A DNA stretch of 64,000 bases. Origin: Melitaea cinxia. Lineage: Eukaryota; Arthropoda; Insecta; Lepidoptera; Nymphalidae. A program made the translations under genes and the position numbers. Below are positions 56,601 to 64,000 of this stretch, piece by piece; within the stretch, counting starts at the first letter, position 1; each line of letters starts with the position of its first letter. The DNA lies in the NCBI RefSeq assembly GCF_905220565.1, contig NC_059403.1, positions 2,542,001 through 2,606,000 of the forward strand, given 5' to 3'. The notes under the pieces were generated by a model that saw nothing but the letters and a program-made list of their open reading frames with translations, was not told where the DNA came from and ran no database searches.

Positions 56601-59600
56601 ATCGTAAGGTACAAAGGGCGGCCTTATCGCTGAAGAGCGATCTCTTCCAGGCAACTTAGACGCAGAGGAGACAGTGTTGTGTCGGTGTAGGTGTGCGGAT
56701 TGTAAATATATATATTCATTATTGCACTTAAAAAAAAAGAAAAAAGTAAAATCATATTTACAAAGAAAGTTGGCAAGGGCGAAATTATCTCAGAAGAGAT
56801 CTCTATCAGTCTACTCATGGTGGTAAGAATTGCTGTTATCGCGGGGCACAGAAGTGCAAGAGTGATTAATAATAATGATTATAAATCTATAAACATACTT
56901 GAACATACTTGACTACATACACACTTATATGTACATGTACATACATACATAAAATAGATACATACATAAAATATATCATACATAAATAAATACATACATT
57001 GATAGTATATCTATTACGAGAGGTTCCTGATTAAAAGTATAAATTGATGTGCTTTCTTGGATCACTTTTGGTAAACGATTCCAAAGCGTTGCCAAGTATA
57101 GTAGAGGAATTGAATAAGAAGTTGGTGTTATGTGTGTACGATACGACGGCCGTCGGCAGGTGGTCGGCGAGGCGGAGGAGGCGGGCGCCGGGCCCAGCGC
57201 CGCGCTGGCGGACGCCGAGGCGTCGCCCGGCCACCACGCCTGCGACATCTGCGGGAAGATATTCCAGTTCCGCTACCAGCTCATCGTTCACAGGTACCCA
57301 TACACTTGCTGACTCTACGCTCGCCTATTACTGCTTCACTTGCATTCATTTCGGTGATTTTTATATTTAGTTCATGGTAATTATGTACAATCGAGGAGTG
57401 TAATTTAACCCTAACCTATCTAACTTAAGAAGTACAATGTTTAACGACAGTTTCGTTTAACAAAAAAAAAAATAACCCTAATCTATCTAACTTAAAAAGT
57501 ACAACATTTAACGACAGTTTCGTTTACAAAAAAAAAAAAAAAAAAAATAACCCTAACCTATCCATACACTCCTCGATTGTACATAATATCCTAGTTTATT
57601 TATGACGATGTGAGGATACTTTTTGAGCTATCACTAATGATTCGTATTTACTTGACTATTTTTTTGTCTACCTATGTTGTATTAATGTCGATGCAATTAA
57701 AGTCGGTTTTTGTCTTTTACGAGCAGACACAATTATACTACTACAATCTTTTGCACAACAAAATGATAACAAATTTATTTTCATTTAATAGTAAACATTT
57801 GCAATAATTTATATTCACAGTTACTATTATTATATATTGCTTACCTGTTTTACAAAAACTATGTTTCTTTGATTAACTTATTATTAGTTATAAAAATATA
57901 AAAAGTATATAGAATAAACTCGGACAACTTTGATCCATAACAACTACTAGTAGAAAAACAGAAAACAATGAATAACTTATCTATTTTAGTAGTCGGTTTA
58001 CTTGGTTATTTTTTCGAGTTGTGATGACATTTAGAAAAGCTTTACAAAATATTAATTTTATGAACCAATATATTAAAAACCATCGTAACATTCTAGACTC
58101 AATTATTAAAATCAATATATAACTATAGTCTGTGTGTGTGTGTGTGTGTATGTGTGTGAAGAATAAGTAAGTGTATCAATAATATATGGTTTTATTGTCC
58201 AGGCGCTATCACGGTGAAAGTAAACCATTTACGTGTCAAGTGTGTGGTTCTGCATTCGCTAATCCTGTGGAACTATCAAAACACGGCAAATGTCACCTTG
58301 GTAAGCATAAATATTTTTGTTTAACTGAAAAAAAAAATAAACTGAACTGTTATTTATTGTCTATAGAATAAAAAGAGAATAGTTAAACAAGTAAAAATTT
58401 AATACAAGAAATGTACTTTAAAAACTTATTATTTATATGGATGTACTTATTTGTCAACAGCCGGCGACCCTGCCGAGCGCCAAGCGAAACGGTTAGCACA
58501 TGACAAACCATACGCTTGCTCTACTTGCCATAAAACATTTTCTCGGAAGGAACATCTAGACAATCACGTCAGGAGCCACACTGGAGAAACGCCATACAAG
58601 TATTTACCATATTACTTCATTGTTGTTTTCTTTGCTTCATTTAAAGTATTAAAATTCGTGGAAAAAACTACGACAGTCTTATGATCGATAATTTTGTCAA
58701 TAAGTGCAATGCAAAACTTTAGCCTGATTTCTATATCCGAATAACGATCCATTTCGCTAAACAATTCAATCATAAGCAAAATTATTGAATAAATGAAATC
58801 TTAACATGATTTTTATCTTGAAAAATGAATGCGGTGGGAAACAGACTTTCAGGTGAGACTTTGTGTAGATATAATATTTCAAATAGGATGCATTGCTGTA
58901 ATTTACAGCCTGTAAACCCTTTCAGATATGTATGTCGTATCACCAGCAGTTTTTGGGAAAACCTGTATAATTTCAATTACCGTTATGTTAAAAAAAAATG
59001 ACTGCGACATCAACAGTAAAGTGGTCCTGAATCTAGGTTAAATATTCGTATTTATATATGTATTATTTCCATGTATATTTATTAAAAAATATATATATTT
59101 AGCTATATCAGCCGGCTGCTAACTATAACACTAGCGTTAATTACCTTAGGAACAGAAAATGTTATAAGATAGTGAATGTTATAAGATAGTGATACGACTT
59201 TTTCGAATTTGAGGACACAGTCCTCCCGTGACTATAGTTGCTGTAAATTATCCGAAAACGTCGGGCATGTAAAAACCTAATGAACTGCGATAAAATCCGA
59301 AAAAGTCGTTTAATTATAATGAGTAAAATTCGCGTAAACATGAGAAAACAATATGCTATTAGATATGAATAGATAGATACATGATATAATTATGTATTTA
59401 TGTATGTATATGTGTAGGTATGTATGTGGGTATGTACGCATGTATATGTGCATGTAACTGTGTATGTATTTAAGTATATATGTATTTTATATCACTAATT
59501 TTGAATGTATATATAGCAAAATAAGTATATGGCTTTTTTTTATTATTTTTTAACTTTTTGTTCAGTTTTTTTTTCACTTTATCACAAATGCGCTTATGAG

Positions 59601-62600
59601 TCCCGCGATAACATCTCTCACCACCATGGGCAGACTGGTAGAGATAACTTACAGAGATAAGTTCGCCCTTGCCAGCATTTTTTGTAAAAATGATTTGTAA
59701 TTATGATTTTTTTTAAAGTGCAATATAGAATATATATATACATACATATATATATATTAAACGAGGTCGTGTGTGACAGATGCCAGTACTGCGCGAAGAC
59801 GTTCACGCGCAAGGAGCACATGGTGAACCACGTGCGCAAGCACACGGGCGAGACGCCGCACCGCTGCGAGATCTGCAAGAAGAGCTTCACGCGCAAGGAG
59901 CACTTCATGAACCACGTCATGTGGCACACCGGTACGCCTGCGCGCCTCTATCTCATCTGGTGTATATGTCGAAGACCGGGCCAGGGGGCAATGCTCCCCA
60001 GTTTTGCTTAGCGTGGTCGTAGTCGTCACGGTCCGACTACTTGGGGGTTGGTCCGGAAAATGAGTTCGCGAATAGGGGGGAGGTCTTTGCTTGGCGCGAC
60101 GAGATATGACAAGAGAAAGGTTTTATTTTATATATGCTCAAAATAAATTATTATTCTATAATAAATAATTTATGAAGGAATGCCTTAGCTTTTCTGACGT
60201 AATATCTGTTAGGGGGTCACAGAAAATGTGACTTACAGACACGCGTTGGCGACGAGGTGGCTGTTGCGCTGGCGGTTGTGGGTTCGATCCCCGCACATGA
60301 CAAACATTTGTATTGGCCATACAGATGTTTACCGTGGTCTAGGTGTTGGTGCAGTCCTTGTGGGACTACCCACCGTGTCTCGGAGAGCACGCTAAGCCGT
60401 CGGTCCCGGTTGTTATCATGTACACCTGGTAGCGATCGTTACTCATATAGTAGTGAATAAATCCGCCAACCCGCAATGGAAAATATGACTTGGCGTGACA
60501 AAGGGGTAGTACGCCAAAATACCGCGTCACGTATTTTATAGACGGCCCCTTGACAACGCTCATTGAATTCATTAATTTGCACAATATATACAACAACTTT
60601 TCATTTAGTGCTATGGAGTTATTGCTATATTTATAAAGAATCAGAATGTAGTTTTTTTTTTGCGCCTTAATTTTGCACTTCAAACGACTATCAAACACTT
60701 ACGATAGTTTGCATCCATCTTTAGCGAAAGGTTAATTTTAGTTTTGTTTTTAATTCAATTCGATTATCGGTCCTGAAATTAGTGTTGTTTACACAAATTA
60801 TAAAAACACATTTTAGAATGTAGGATGGAGATTAAAAACCCATGAAAATTAATTCTTGTTCTATTAAAATAAATAATTTTGCTAACATTTTAGTTACCAA
60901 GATATCAATCGATGCAAATAAATAAAATTGGAGTGTCTGTTTGTAATATTAAAATAATCGCTTTTTACTAAATGCATATGGATGTATACACGGTACATAT
61001 ACCAAAATAACATTTTTTACAATTTTTGTCCGTCTGTCTGTTTGTTCCGGCTAATCTGTGAAACGGATGGACCGATTTAGACGGGACTTTCACTAGCTGA
61101 TGTATTAAGGAGTAACTTAGGCTACTTTTTAATTTCGACATTTATTTATTTTACAACTCTGCGAACTAAACAATAACTTTTTTGTTAAATTTCACACGGA
61201 CGAAGTCGCGGGCACAGCTAGTATAAATATAAATAAAATTTGCCTAATGGTCTGGGAGTCAGGTACAAATTTGGTCAATTATTTCCTCCCATTCGAAACT
61301 GCGTAAAATGCATTAGGGATTTATATTACTGGTACCTCGAAAGATATAACAAAAACTTTTAATATGTAATATTTGGTTTAGGTTTTATGACAGTAAAATT
61401 ATTTTCCAAATTAATAGTTTTCCGTTTATTAGCTTTAAAATCTTAATTTCATTGACTTGTTTAACTAATTTAGTAATTTATGCATGATTTTAATGAATAT
61501 GCAATTGCTATTTATTTATATACATAGAGATACATAAATATAACTTCCCTATTCTGGTCAGCTGTTATTTTATTTCTAAGGTTCTTTAATTTTAAATGTG
61601 TTGTGTTATTTGAAATTAAAACAAAATTATGCAGCCCTTCCCCTCAATAGCATGTGAAATATGTCTTTCTTACATTTTTCCTTCAATTTTATTTTTTGTA
61701 GTTCTTATTATTTCCAATAAATGTTCTAGTGTAGTACTACATTGACTGGTTTAGCATCCATTTATCCTTTTCATTTTCAAATATCCAAAATCGATGTACG
61801 TAGATATGTATATAGTCGGGATTATCCATGCCTGCACCAAAGCCAAAAGGTTAGTACTAGTGGTGCAGAAAGTAAGAGAACAATTTAATGATTCAACTAA
61901 ATTCGAAAAACCGGTCTTTCAAAAATCATTTCATTTCCGTTACTAACATATAATTATCCTATTACATAAATAAATATATATCGATGAAGTAATCTGCAAG
62001 TGTTACCATCGTAACATAGTTGCATCATTGATTGTTAACATATTATTTTCTGCCCCACAAAAATAGGTGAAACGCCGCACCATTGTCAAATATGCGGCAA
62101 GAAGTATACTAGGAAGGAGCATTTAGTGAACCATATGAGATCACACACAAATGACACTCCGTTCAGGTGTGAACTGTGCGGCAAGTCCTTCACGAGAAAG
62201 GAACACTTCACCAATCACATACTGTGGCATACGGGTCAGTATTTTATTGATGCTGCTTAAGTTTCGAAATTTCAGTATAATATTCACATCATCCTTTCCG
62301 CGCTTGTCCTATGTGTGTGTTGAGCTGGTATTAATAAGTTACTGTGTGAGAAGGCGTAACAGCGCTTTTTTATATGGTATAAGTAAAATAAATCAGTCAA
62401 ATTGTTATGTTTTAACATATTTTATATATTTGCTGCAATTGCAGAACAAAACAACGATATCATTAGAATTAAATTGATTAATTTACAAAAACACATACAC
62501 AGTACCGCGCTCTAAGGCGAATTAAGATTTATCTAACAATTTTTGTTTCGTTTTTCTTATAATTACAATCGATTTTCCGCGTCGATTAAAGATCTTAATA

Positions 62601-63128
62601 TTTTTCATGATTCAGGGACAAGTTTGAAAAAAAAATCTTACCGCATATTTCTGCACATAAATATAATGTTTAATTTGACATTTATGCTACAATATTTTTC
62701 TTTTGTTATACTTCTACTATATTTTAATAATCTGCTTCAACTCCAAAACTGTTATTTAATGTCTTCAAATGCTAGTAATATACGCACCCGTAACTGGCAT
62801 GCATACCGGACTATGTACATGAACACGTATGTAATGTTTAGTATGTTATGCTGTTGTGTGTCAGTAAATAAATAAATAAATAATTACAATTTATTTGCAG
62901 GTGAGACACCGCACCGCTGCGACTTTTGTTCGAAGACGTTCACCCGCAAGGAACACTTACTGAACCACGTGCGGCAACACACCGGCGAGTCCCCTCACAG
63001 GTGTAACTTCTGCGCGAAATCCTTTACGCGTCGCGAACATCTCGTCAACCACGTCCGCCAGCACACGGGCGAAACACCGTTCCAGTGCGGATATTGTCCC
63101 AAGGCTTTCACAAGGAAAGATCATCTTG
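47607..63128 (+). CDS. crol: Crooked legs (Crol) C2H2 zinc-finger transcription factor, partial
   Basis: Fifteen exons with matching phases encode 667 residues plus one base, open at the right edge. Residues 1-308 are Q-rich and non-finger. Residues 331-351 (YKVNVEDLSQLLAYHEVFGK within) match the conserved block of insect Crol. Complete C2H2 fingers lie at 389-409, 417-437, 458-478, 486-506, 514-534, 542-562, 570-590, 598-618 and 626-646, and a tenth starts at 654. Fingers 3-10 carry RKEH or a near variant and TGE-P linkers. In Drosophila, Crol is a nuclear, ecdysone-induced regulator needed for leg and head morphogenesis and it also affects Wingless signalling; the same role here is inferred. 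Several introns cut at the linker Gly codon in phase 1. Residue numbers use the short exon 4. Drosophila Crol is longer, so more fingers are expected beyond the window. Confidence 0.87.
47743..47976 (+). CDS. crol: crol exon 2
   Basis: Acceptor TAGTTACAG|GCT and donor CAG|GTACTA give 78 codons in phase 0. It starts with a Q/S/T-rich run, followed by NVALSSVAKYWVFTNLFPG and PIPQVSVYGLPTGARIENGK, a compact hydrophobic block that looks like a conserved interaction motif of unknown function. Intron 1 is only 76 bp. Confidence 0.85.
48115..48262 (+). CDS. crol: crol exon 3
   Basis: Acceptor ATATTTCAG|GAT, donor CATG|GTAAAT, ending in phase 1. Encodes DLGQAHASLLNGDPNIILG and a Q-rich stretch (GQQQVTVSAAGQQIPVSQII). 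Confidence 0.85.
48263..49436 (+). other. crol: crol intron 3
   Basis: 1,174 bp containing a family D SINE (48443-48685) and a CTAGCTGTGCCC-type scrap from 48753. Confidence 0.75.
48443..48685 (+). mobile_element. family D SINE-like element in crol intron 3
   Basis: ACTGAGGTAGGGCAAAGCAG through GGTGACCAGAGCTGGATGAT to CCATCAGATGAGCCATATGC, same strand as the gene. Confidence 0.7.
49437..49477 (+). CDS. crol: crol exon 4, short form
   Basis: Acceptor GTGTTGCAG|AGTC and donor ACGCAG|GTAGCC give 14 residues (with the split Glu codon), ESLVAHADGGAATQ, in phase 0. A second in-frame donor lies 45 nt downstream (see the findings). Confidence 0.65.
49437..49522 (+). CDS. crol: crol exon 4, alternative long form
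   Basis: Read-through of the first donor adds VANNRVEFVQHNIDM before GATATG|GTAAAT, again in phase 0. The added residues look protein-like and join cleanly to GHHSQQH in exon 5. Which form is used cannot be decided from sequence. Confidence 0.5.
49478..50516 (+). other. crol: crol intron 4
   Basis: About 1.0 kb, with a family D 3' fragment at 49605-49690 (TAAGCTACGGTAATTGCTTA, ACCATCAGATGAGCCATACG). Otherwise AT-rich. Confidence 0.65.
50517..50591 (+). CDS. crol: crol exon 5
   Basis: Acceptor CTGTCATCAG|GGT, donor CAGCAG|GTTTGT, phase 0. Encodes GHHSQQHIMQQQLMAAARPE and HSNQQ, a Q/H-rich segment. Confidence 0.75.
50951..50959 (+). CDS. crol: crol candidate 9-nt microexon 6
   Basis: TTATACATCAG|GTCAGTGAG|GTAAGTG has a fair acceptor and a near-perfect donor 9 bases apart, giving Val-Ser-Glu in phase 0. 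Exon 5 can also splice directly to exon 7 without a frame change, so inclusion may be optional or the match may be chance. Confidence 0.45.
51150..51288 (+). mobile_element. family B SINE 3' fragment in crol intron 6
   Basis: ACCTGATAGCGATCATTACT to GAGGCCTATGCCCAACAGTG. No head. Confidence 0.65.
51524..51662 (+). mobile_element. MITE-like element, copy 2
   Basis: Left TAAAGTAAAACTTTAGCTCT and right end TACTTCCCAAGTCAAGAGTG with TAAGTTTTACTTC are loose inverted repeats (AGTAAAACTT). The right end matches 2774-2813. Confidence 0.45.
51710..51954. mobile_element. 245-bp MITE with 18-bp TIR
   Basis: AGTGCCTAGTGCGAGTTT at 51710-51727 is exactly inverted at 51937-51954. Internal GC-richer sequence has no ORF. 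No unambiguous target duplication is seen. Confidence 0.7.
52396..52548 (+). CDS. crol: crol exon 7
   Basis: Acceptor TTTTTGCACCAG|ATC, donor CACCAG|GTTATT, 51 codons in phase 0. Encodes IQLTVSEDGIVTVVEPGGKL, VDKDELHDPLKLP and TVHQLQQIVGHHQ. Acidic and hydrophobic, possibly an interaction region. Strongly GC-biased third positions. Confidence 0.85.
52655..53003 (-). repeat. CTAGCTG-type repeat in crol intron 7
   Basis: GTATGTATGTCCGGGATAAA through GCACCCGTGCGAAGCCGGGG CGGGTCGCTAGTA, reverse orientation of the family. Confidence 0.55.
53540..53716 (-). mobile_element. family G SINE-like element in crol intron 7
   Basis: GTCTGTTCCGAAGGTAAGCA to ACTGCACCAATGGACTAG. The B box is eroded (AGTAATGAAACCCC). 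Confidence 0.65.
54698..54868 (+). mobile_element. family B SINE fragment next to crol exon 8
   Basis: GTTCTCCCCACCGTGTCTCG to GCCCAGCTGTGGGATATTAC AGGCCGAAGCG. It ends about 50 bp before the exon 8 acceptor, in gene orientation. Confidence 0.75.
54918..55121 (+). CDS. crol: crol exon 8
   Basis: Acceptor GACGTGGCAG|GTG and donor TTGAAG|GTCATT, 68 codons in phase 0. Encodes VIDSVVRIEQATGEPANILV, TQNADGTTSIETSAAEPLVK and a lysine/alanine-rich end (ADIKDIKGIDLK). Nearly every third position is G or C. The acceptor lacks a good pyrimidine tract. Confidence 0.85.
55122..55869 (+). other. crol: crol intron 8
   Basis: 748 bp without a recognised repeat. An 87-codon ORF (55150-55413) is not supported. 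Confidence 0.75.
55870..56028 (+). CDS. crol: crol exon 9 (conserved Crol block)
   Basis: Acceptor CTTATTTAG|AGT, donor GCAAAG|GTAATT, 53 codons in phase 0. Residues 332-351 (YKVNVEDLSQLLAYHEVFGK) correspond closely to the pre-finger block of Drosophila Crol as I recall it. This is the strongest diagnostic for orthology outside the fingers. Confidence 0.88.
56029..57159 (+). other. crol: crol intron 9
   Basis: 1,131 bp with a family Q repeat (56612-56880) and a TACA-rich microsatellite (about 56937-56998). Confidence 0.75.
56612..56880 (+). repeat. family Q repeat, copy 1 (crol intron 9)
   Basis: GGGCGGCCTTATCGCTGAAG, CTCTTCCAGGCAACTTA, then TTGGCAAGGGCGAAATTATC, ACTCATGGTGGTAAGA and GTTATCGCGGGG. 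The second half is inverted in intron 12. Confidence 0.65.
57160..57293 (+). CDS. crol: crol exon 10 (start of finger 1)
   Basis: Acceptor GCCGTCGGCAG|GTG and donor CACAG|GTACCC, ending in phase 2 inside finger 1. An Ala/Glu/Gly-rich, very GC-rich segment leads into HACDICGKIFQFRYQLIVH with zinc ligands Cys389, Cys392 and His405. The last His is in exon 11. Confidence 0.88.
57380..57587. mobile_element. 208-bp MITE with perfect 23-bp TIR
   Basis: Bases 57380-57402 and 57565-57587 are exact inverted repeats (outer ATTATGTACAATCGAGGAGT). The interior is a tandem pair of AACCCTAACCTATCTAACTT-type units, each ending AACGACAGTTTCGTTTA and an A-run. Confidence 0.85.
57615..57715 (-). mobile_element. 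family A left-end fragment in crol intron 10
   Basis: CGTATTTACTTGACTATTTT, GTCTACCTATGTTGTATTAA and GATGCAATTAAAGTCGGTTT, reverse orientation. Confidence 0.6.
58203..58300 (+). CDS. crol: crol exon 11 (end of finger 1, finger 2)
   Basis: Acceptor TTTATTGTCCAG|GCG completes the split Arg codon and gives RRYHGESKPF, then finger 2 CQVCGSAFANPVELSKHGKC H (417-437). Donor CTTG|GTAAGC, phase 1. Confidence 0.88.
58461..58599 (+). CDS. crol: crol exon 12 (finger 3)
   Basis: Acceptor TTGTCAACAG|CCG, donor TACAA|GTATTT, phase 2. AGDPAERQAKRLAHDKPY replaces an expected finger, then CSTCHKTFSRKEHLDNHVRS H (458-478). Intron 11 before it is only 160 bp. Confidence 0.87.
58600..59779 (+). other. crol: crol intron 12
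   Basis: 1,180 bp with a family G scrap (about 59105-59157), GTAT-rich low complexity (59396-59470) and an inverted family Q copy (59585-59725). Confidence 0.75.
59585..59725 (-). repeat. family Q repeat, copy 2, reverse (crol intron 12)
   Basis: CCCGCGATAACATCTCTCAC, CACCATGGGCAGACTGGTAG and AAGTTCGCCCTTGCCAGC are the reverse complement of the second half of copy 1. Confidence 0.65.
59780..59931 (+). CDS. crol: crol exon 13 (fingers 4 and 5)
   Basis: Acceptor TCGTGTGTGACAG|ATG, donor ACCG|GTACGC. Encodes fingers 486-506 (CQYCAKTFTRKEHMVNHVRK H) and 514-534 (CEICKKSFTRKEHFMNHVMW H). Strongly GC-biased. Ends at the linker Gly codon in phase 1. Confidence 0.9.
60241..60481 (+). mobile_element. 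family B SINE with head, crol intron 13
   Basis: ACGCGTTGGCGACGAGGTGG head, B box in GTGGGTTCGATCCCCGCACA, GGCCATACAGATGTTTACCG, CCACCGTGTCTCGGAGAGCA and ACCTGGTAGCGATCGTTACT. The 3' tail is replaced by unrelated sequence. Confidence 0.75.
60985..61222 (-). repeat. CTAGCTGTGCCCGCG-type repeat, crol intron 13
   Basis: GAAACGGATGGACCGATTTA to CACACGGACGAAGTCGCGGG CACAGCTAGTA. Confidence 0.6.
62067..62234 (+). CDS. crol: crol exon 14 (fingers 6 and 7)
   Basis: Acceptor CACAAAAATAG|GTG, donor ACGG|GTCAGT, both at linker Gly codons in phase 1. Encodes fingers 542-562 (CQICGKKYTRKEHLVNHMRS H) and 570-590 (CELCGKSFTRKEHFTNHILW H) joined by TNDTPFR. Confidence 0.9.
62235..62900 (+). other. crol: crol intron 14
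   Basis: 666 bp, AT-rich, with an AATA run before the acceptor. No repeat family recognised. Confidence 0.75.
62901..63128 (+). CDS. crol: crol exon 15 (fingers 8, 9 and start of 10)
   Basis: Acceptor TTTATTTGCAG|GTG, donor CTTG|GTGTGT, phase 1. Encodes fingers 598-618 (CDFCSKTFTRKEHLLNHVRQ H), 626-646 (CNFCAKSFTRREHLVNHVRQ H) and CGYCPKAFTRKDHL, after which the intron begins. The rest of finger 10 and any later exons lie outside the window. Confidence 0.9.
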
Positions 63129-64000
63129 GTGTGTATATTTCGAACACAAAGTTTCGTGTATGATTTTATTGATCTCATTGTTTCCTCATCATATGTCTAT
63201 AATCTTTTTTTATTGTACGGCTATGACTTCGAGCGGTATTTTGTATTGTAGAACTGTTTTAACATGATCTGTCCTCTGTCTTATTATTCACATTCTAATG
63301 AAAGACTTTGTACATAATTGTGTTTGCTTGCAAACGAAAAAAAAAAAACCGACTTCAATTACATCGACGAGTAATACAACGTAGATCGACGAAAAAATAG
63401 TCAAGTAACTACGCGTTATCAAAGATTACTCAAAAAGTAGTTATCAGATCTCAATAAAATTTATATGTGACCACATGACAAACATAAACTTTCGATTAAA
63501 TTAAAGATTATTAAAATCGGTACACCCAGTAAAAAGTTATTGCGGATTTTCGAGAGTTTCCCTCGATTTCTCTGGGATCTAATCATCAGATCCTAGTTTC
63601 CTTATCATCGTACCAAACTAGGTATATCCCCTTTCCAACAAAAAAAGAATTATCAAAATCGGTACATCCAGTAGAAAGTTATGCGGTATAATACAACGTA
63701 GGTCGACGAAAAAAGCGTCAAGTAAAAACGCATTATTAGATATAACTCGAAAAGTAGTTGTTAGATCTCAAATAAATTTAAATGGGACCAATTGGCACAC
63801 ACCACCTTTCGATTAAAAAAAATTTGTCGAAATCGGTCCACACGGGCAAAAGTTCTGATGTAACATACATAAAAAAAAACAGTTGAATTGAGAACCTCCT
63901 CCTTTTTTGGAAGTCGGTTAAAAAAAGAGAACACAAGTTTGAAAATAAATTAAATTAACTATAATTTATAAGGAGAACGAAACGGACATAGATTTCCTTT
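63129..64000 (+). other. crol: crol intron 15 (partial)
   Basis: Contains a complete family A element at 63347-63919. The next exon is not reached. Confidence 0.75.
63347..63919 (+). mobile_element. family A TIR element, complete copy in crol intron 15
   Basis: AACCGACTTC at 63347-63356 and GAAGTCGGTT at 63910-63919. 573 bp, very similar to 4065-4625. Preceded by the hairpin cap GTTTGCTTGCAAAC. Confidence 0.8.

Larger units (their letters stand above)
57294..58202 (+). other. crol: crol intron 10
   Basis: 909 bp with a 208-bp MITE (57380-57587), a family A end (57615-57715) and a (TG)n run (58130-58158). Confidence 0.75.
59932..62066 (+). other. crol: crol intron 13
   Basis: 2,135 bp: a GC-rich unassigned block (59945-60105), a family B SINE with its tRNA-like head (60241-60481) and a reverse CTAGCTGTGCCC-type repeat (60985-61222). 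Confidence 0.8.

Noticed and set aside
57400..57560. Internal telomeric repeats
   Set aside because: Only one CCTAA occurs per unit, inside a MITE. There is no TTAGG array.
59757..60029. Antisense ORFs over crol finger exons (also 59618-59929, 54791-55147, 52231-52557)
   Set aside because: They are shadows of the GC-rich coding exons on the opposite strand.

Overview
This window looks like nuclear DNA from a moth or butterfly. It is AT-rich, has no operon-like gene packing, and carries several SINE, MITE and LINE families of the kind common in Lepidoptera. Its one clear host gene is split into many small exons by repeat-filled introns.

Layout. Bases 1 to about 47.4 kb hold no confident host gene. 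They are a layered field of mobile DNA: a gutted pogo/Tigger-like transposon at the left edge, at least five SINE-like families (called B, C, D, G and the tRNA-like H here), a TIR family ending AACCGACTTC/GAAGTCGGTT (family A) whose interior grows as ~175-bp tandem units, a 282-bp tandem array (20.7-21.5 kb), two 5'-truncated non-LTR retrotransposons (26.1-28.15 kb, one with a perfect 19-bp target-site duplication), and two copies of a ~1-kb TIR element (32.06-33.06 and 35.70-36.65 kb) that carry a stretch of U2 spliceosomal RNA sequence. A short reverse-strand ORF near 31.1-31.2 kb starts like a secretory signal peptide and has a TATA box upstream. The 36.8-43.5 kb stretch is relatively poor in repeats and contains a GC-rich patch and a cluster of heat-shock-element-like palindromes.

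From 47.6 kb to the right edge runs the lepidopteran orthologue of Drosophila crooked legs (crol), a C2H2 zinc-finger transcription factor of the ecdysone response. I assembled 15 exons whose phases all agree: 667 codons plus one base, open at the right edge. The N-terminal half is Q-rich and non-finger, followed by a conserved YKVNVEDLSQLLAYHEVFGK block, nine complete C2H2 fingers and a tenth cut by the next intron. Eight consecutive fingers share the same DNA-contact residues. Points to check are two in-frame donors 45 nt apart at exon 4, a 9-nt candidate microexon, a degenerated finger between fingers 2 and 3, a SINE about 50 bp upstream of the exon 8 acceptor, and an inverted repeat pair bracketing exons 10-12.

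Family names and the Crol comparison come from memory of the families, not from a search. Repeat boundaries are approximate unless a target duplication or inverted repeat fixes them.
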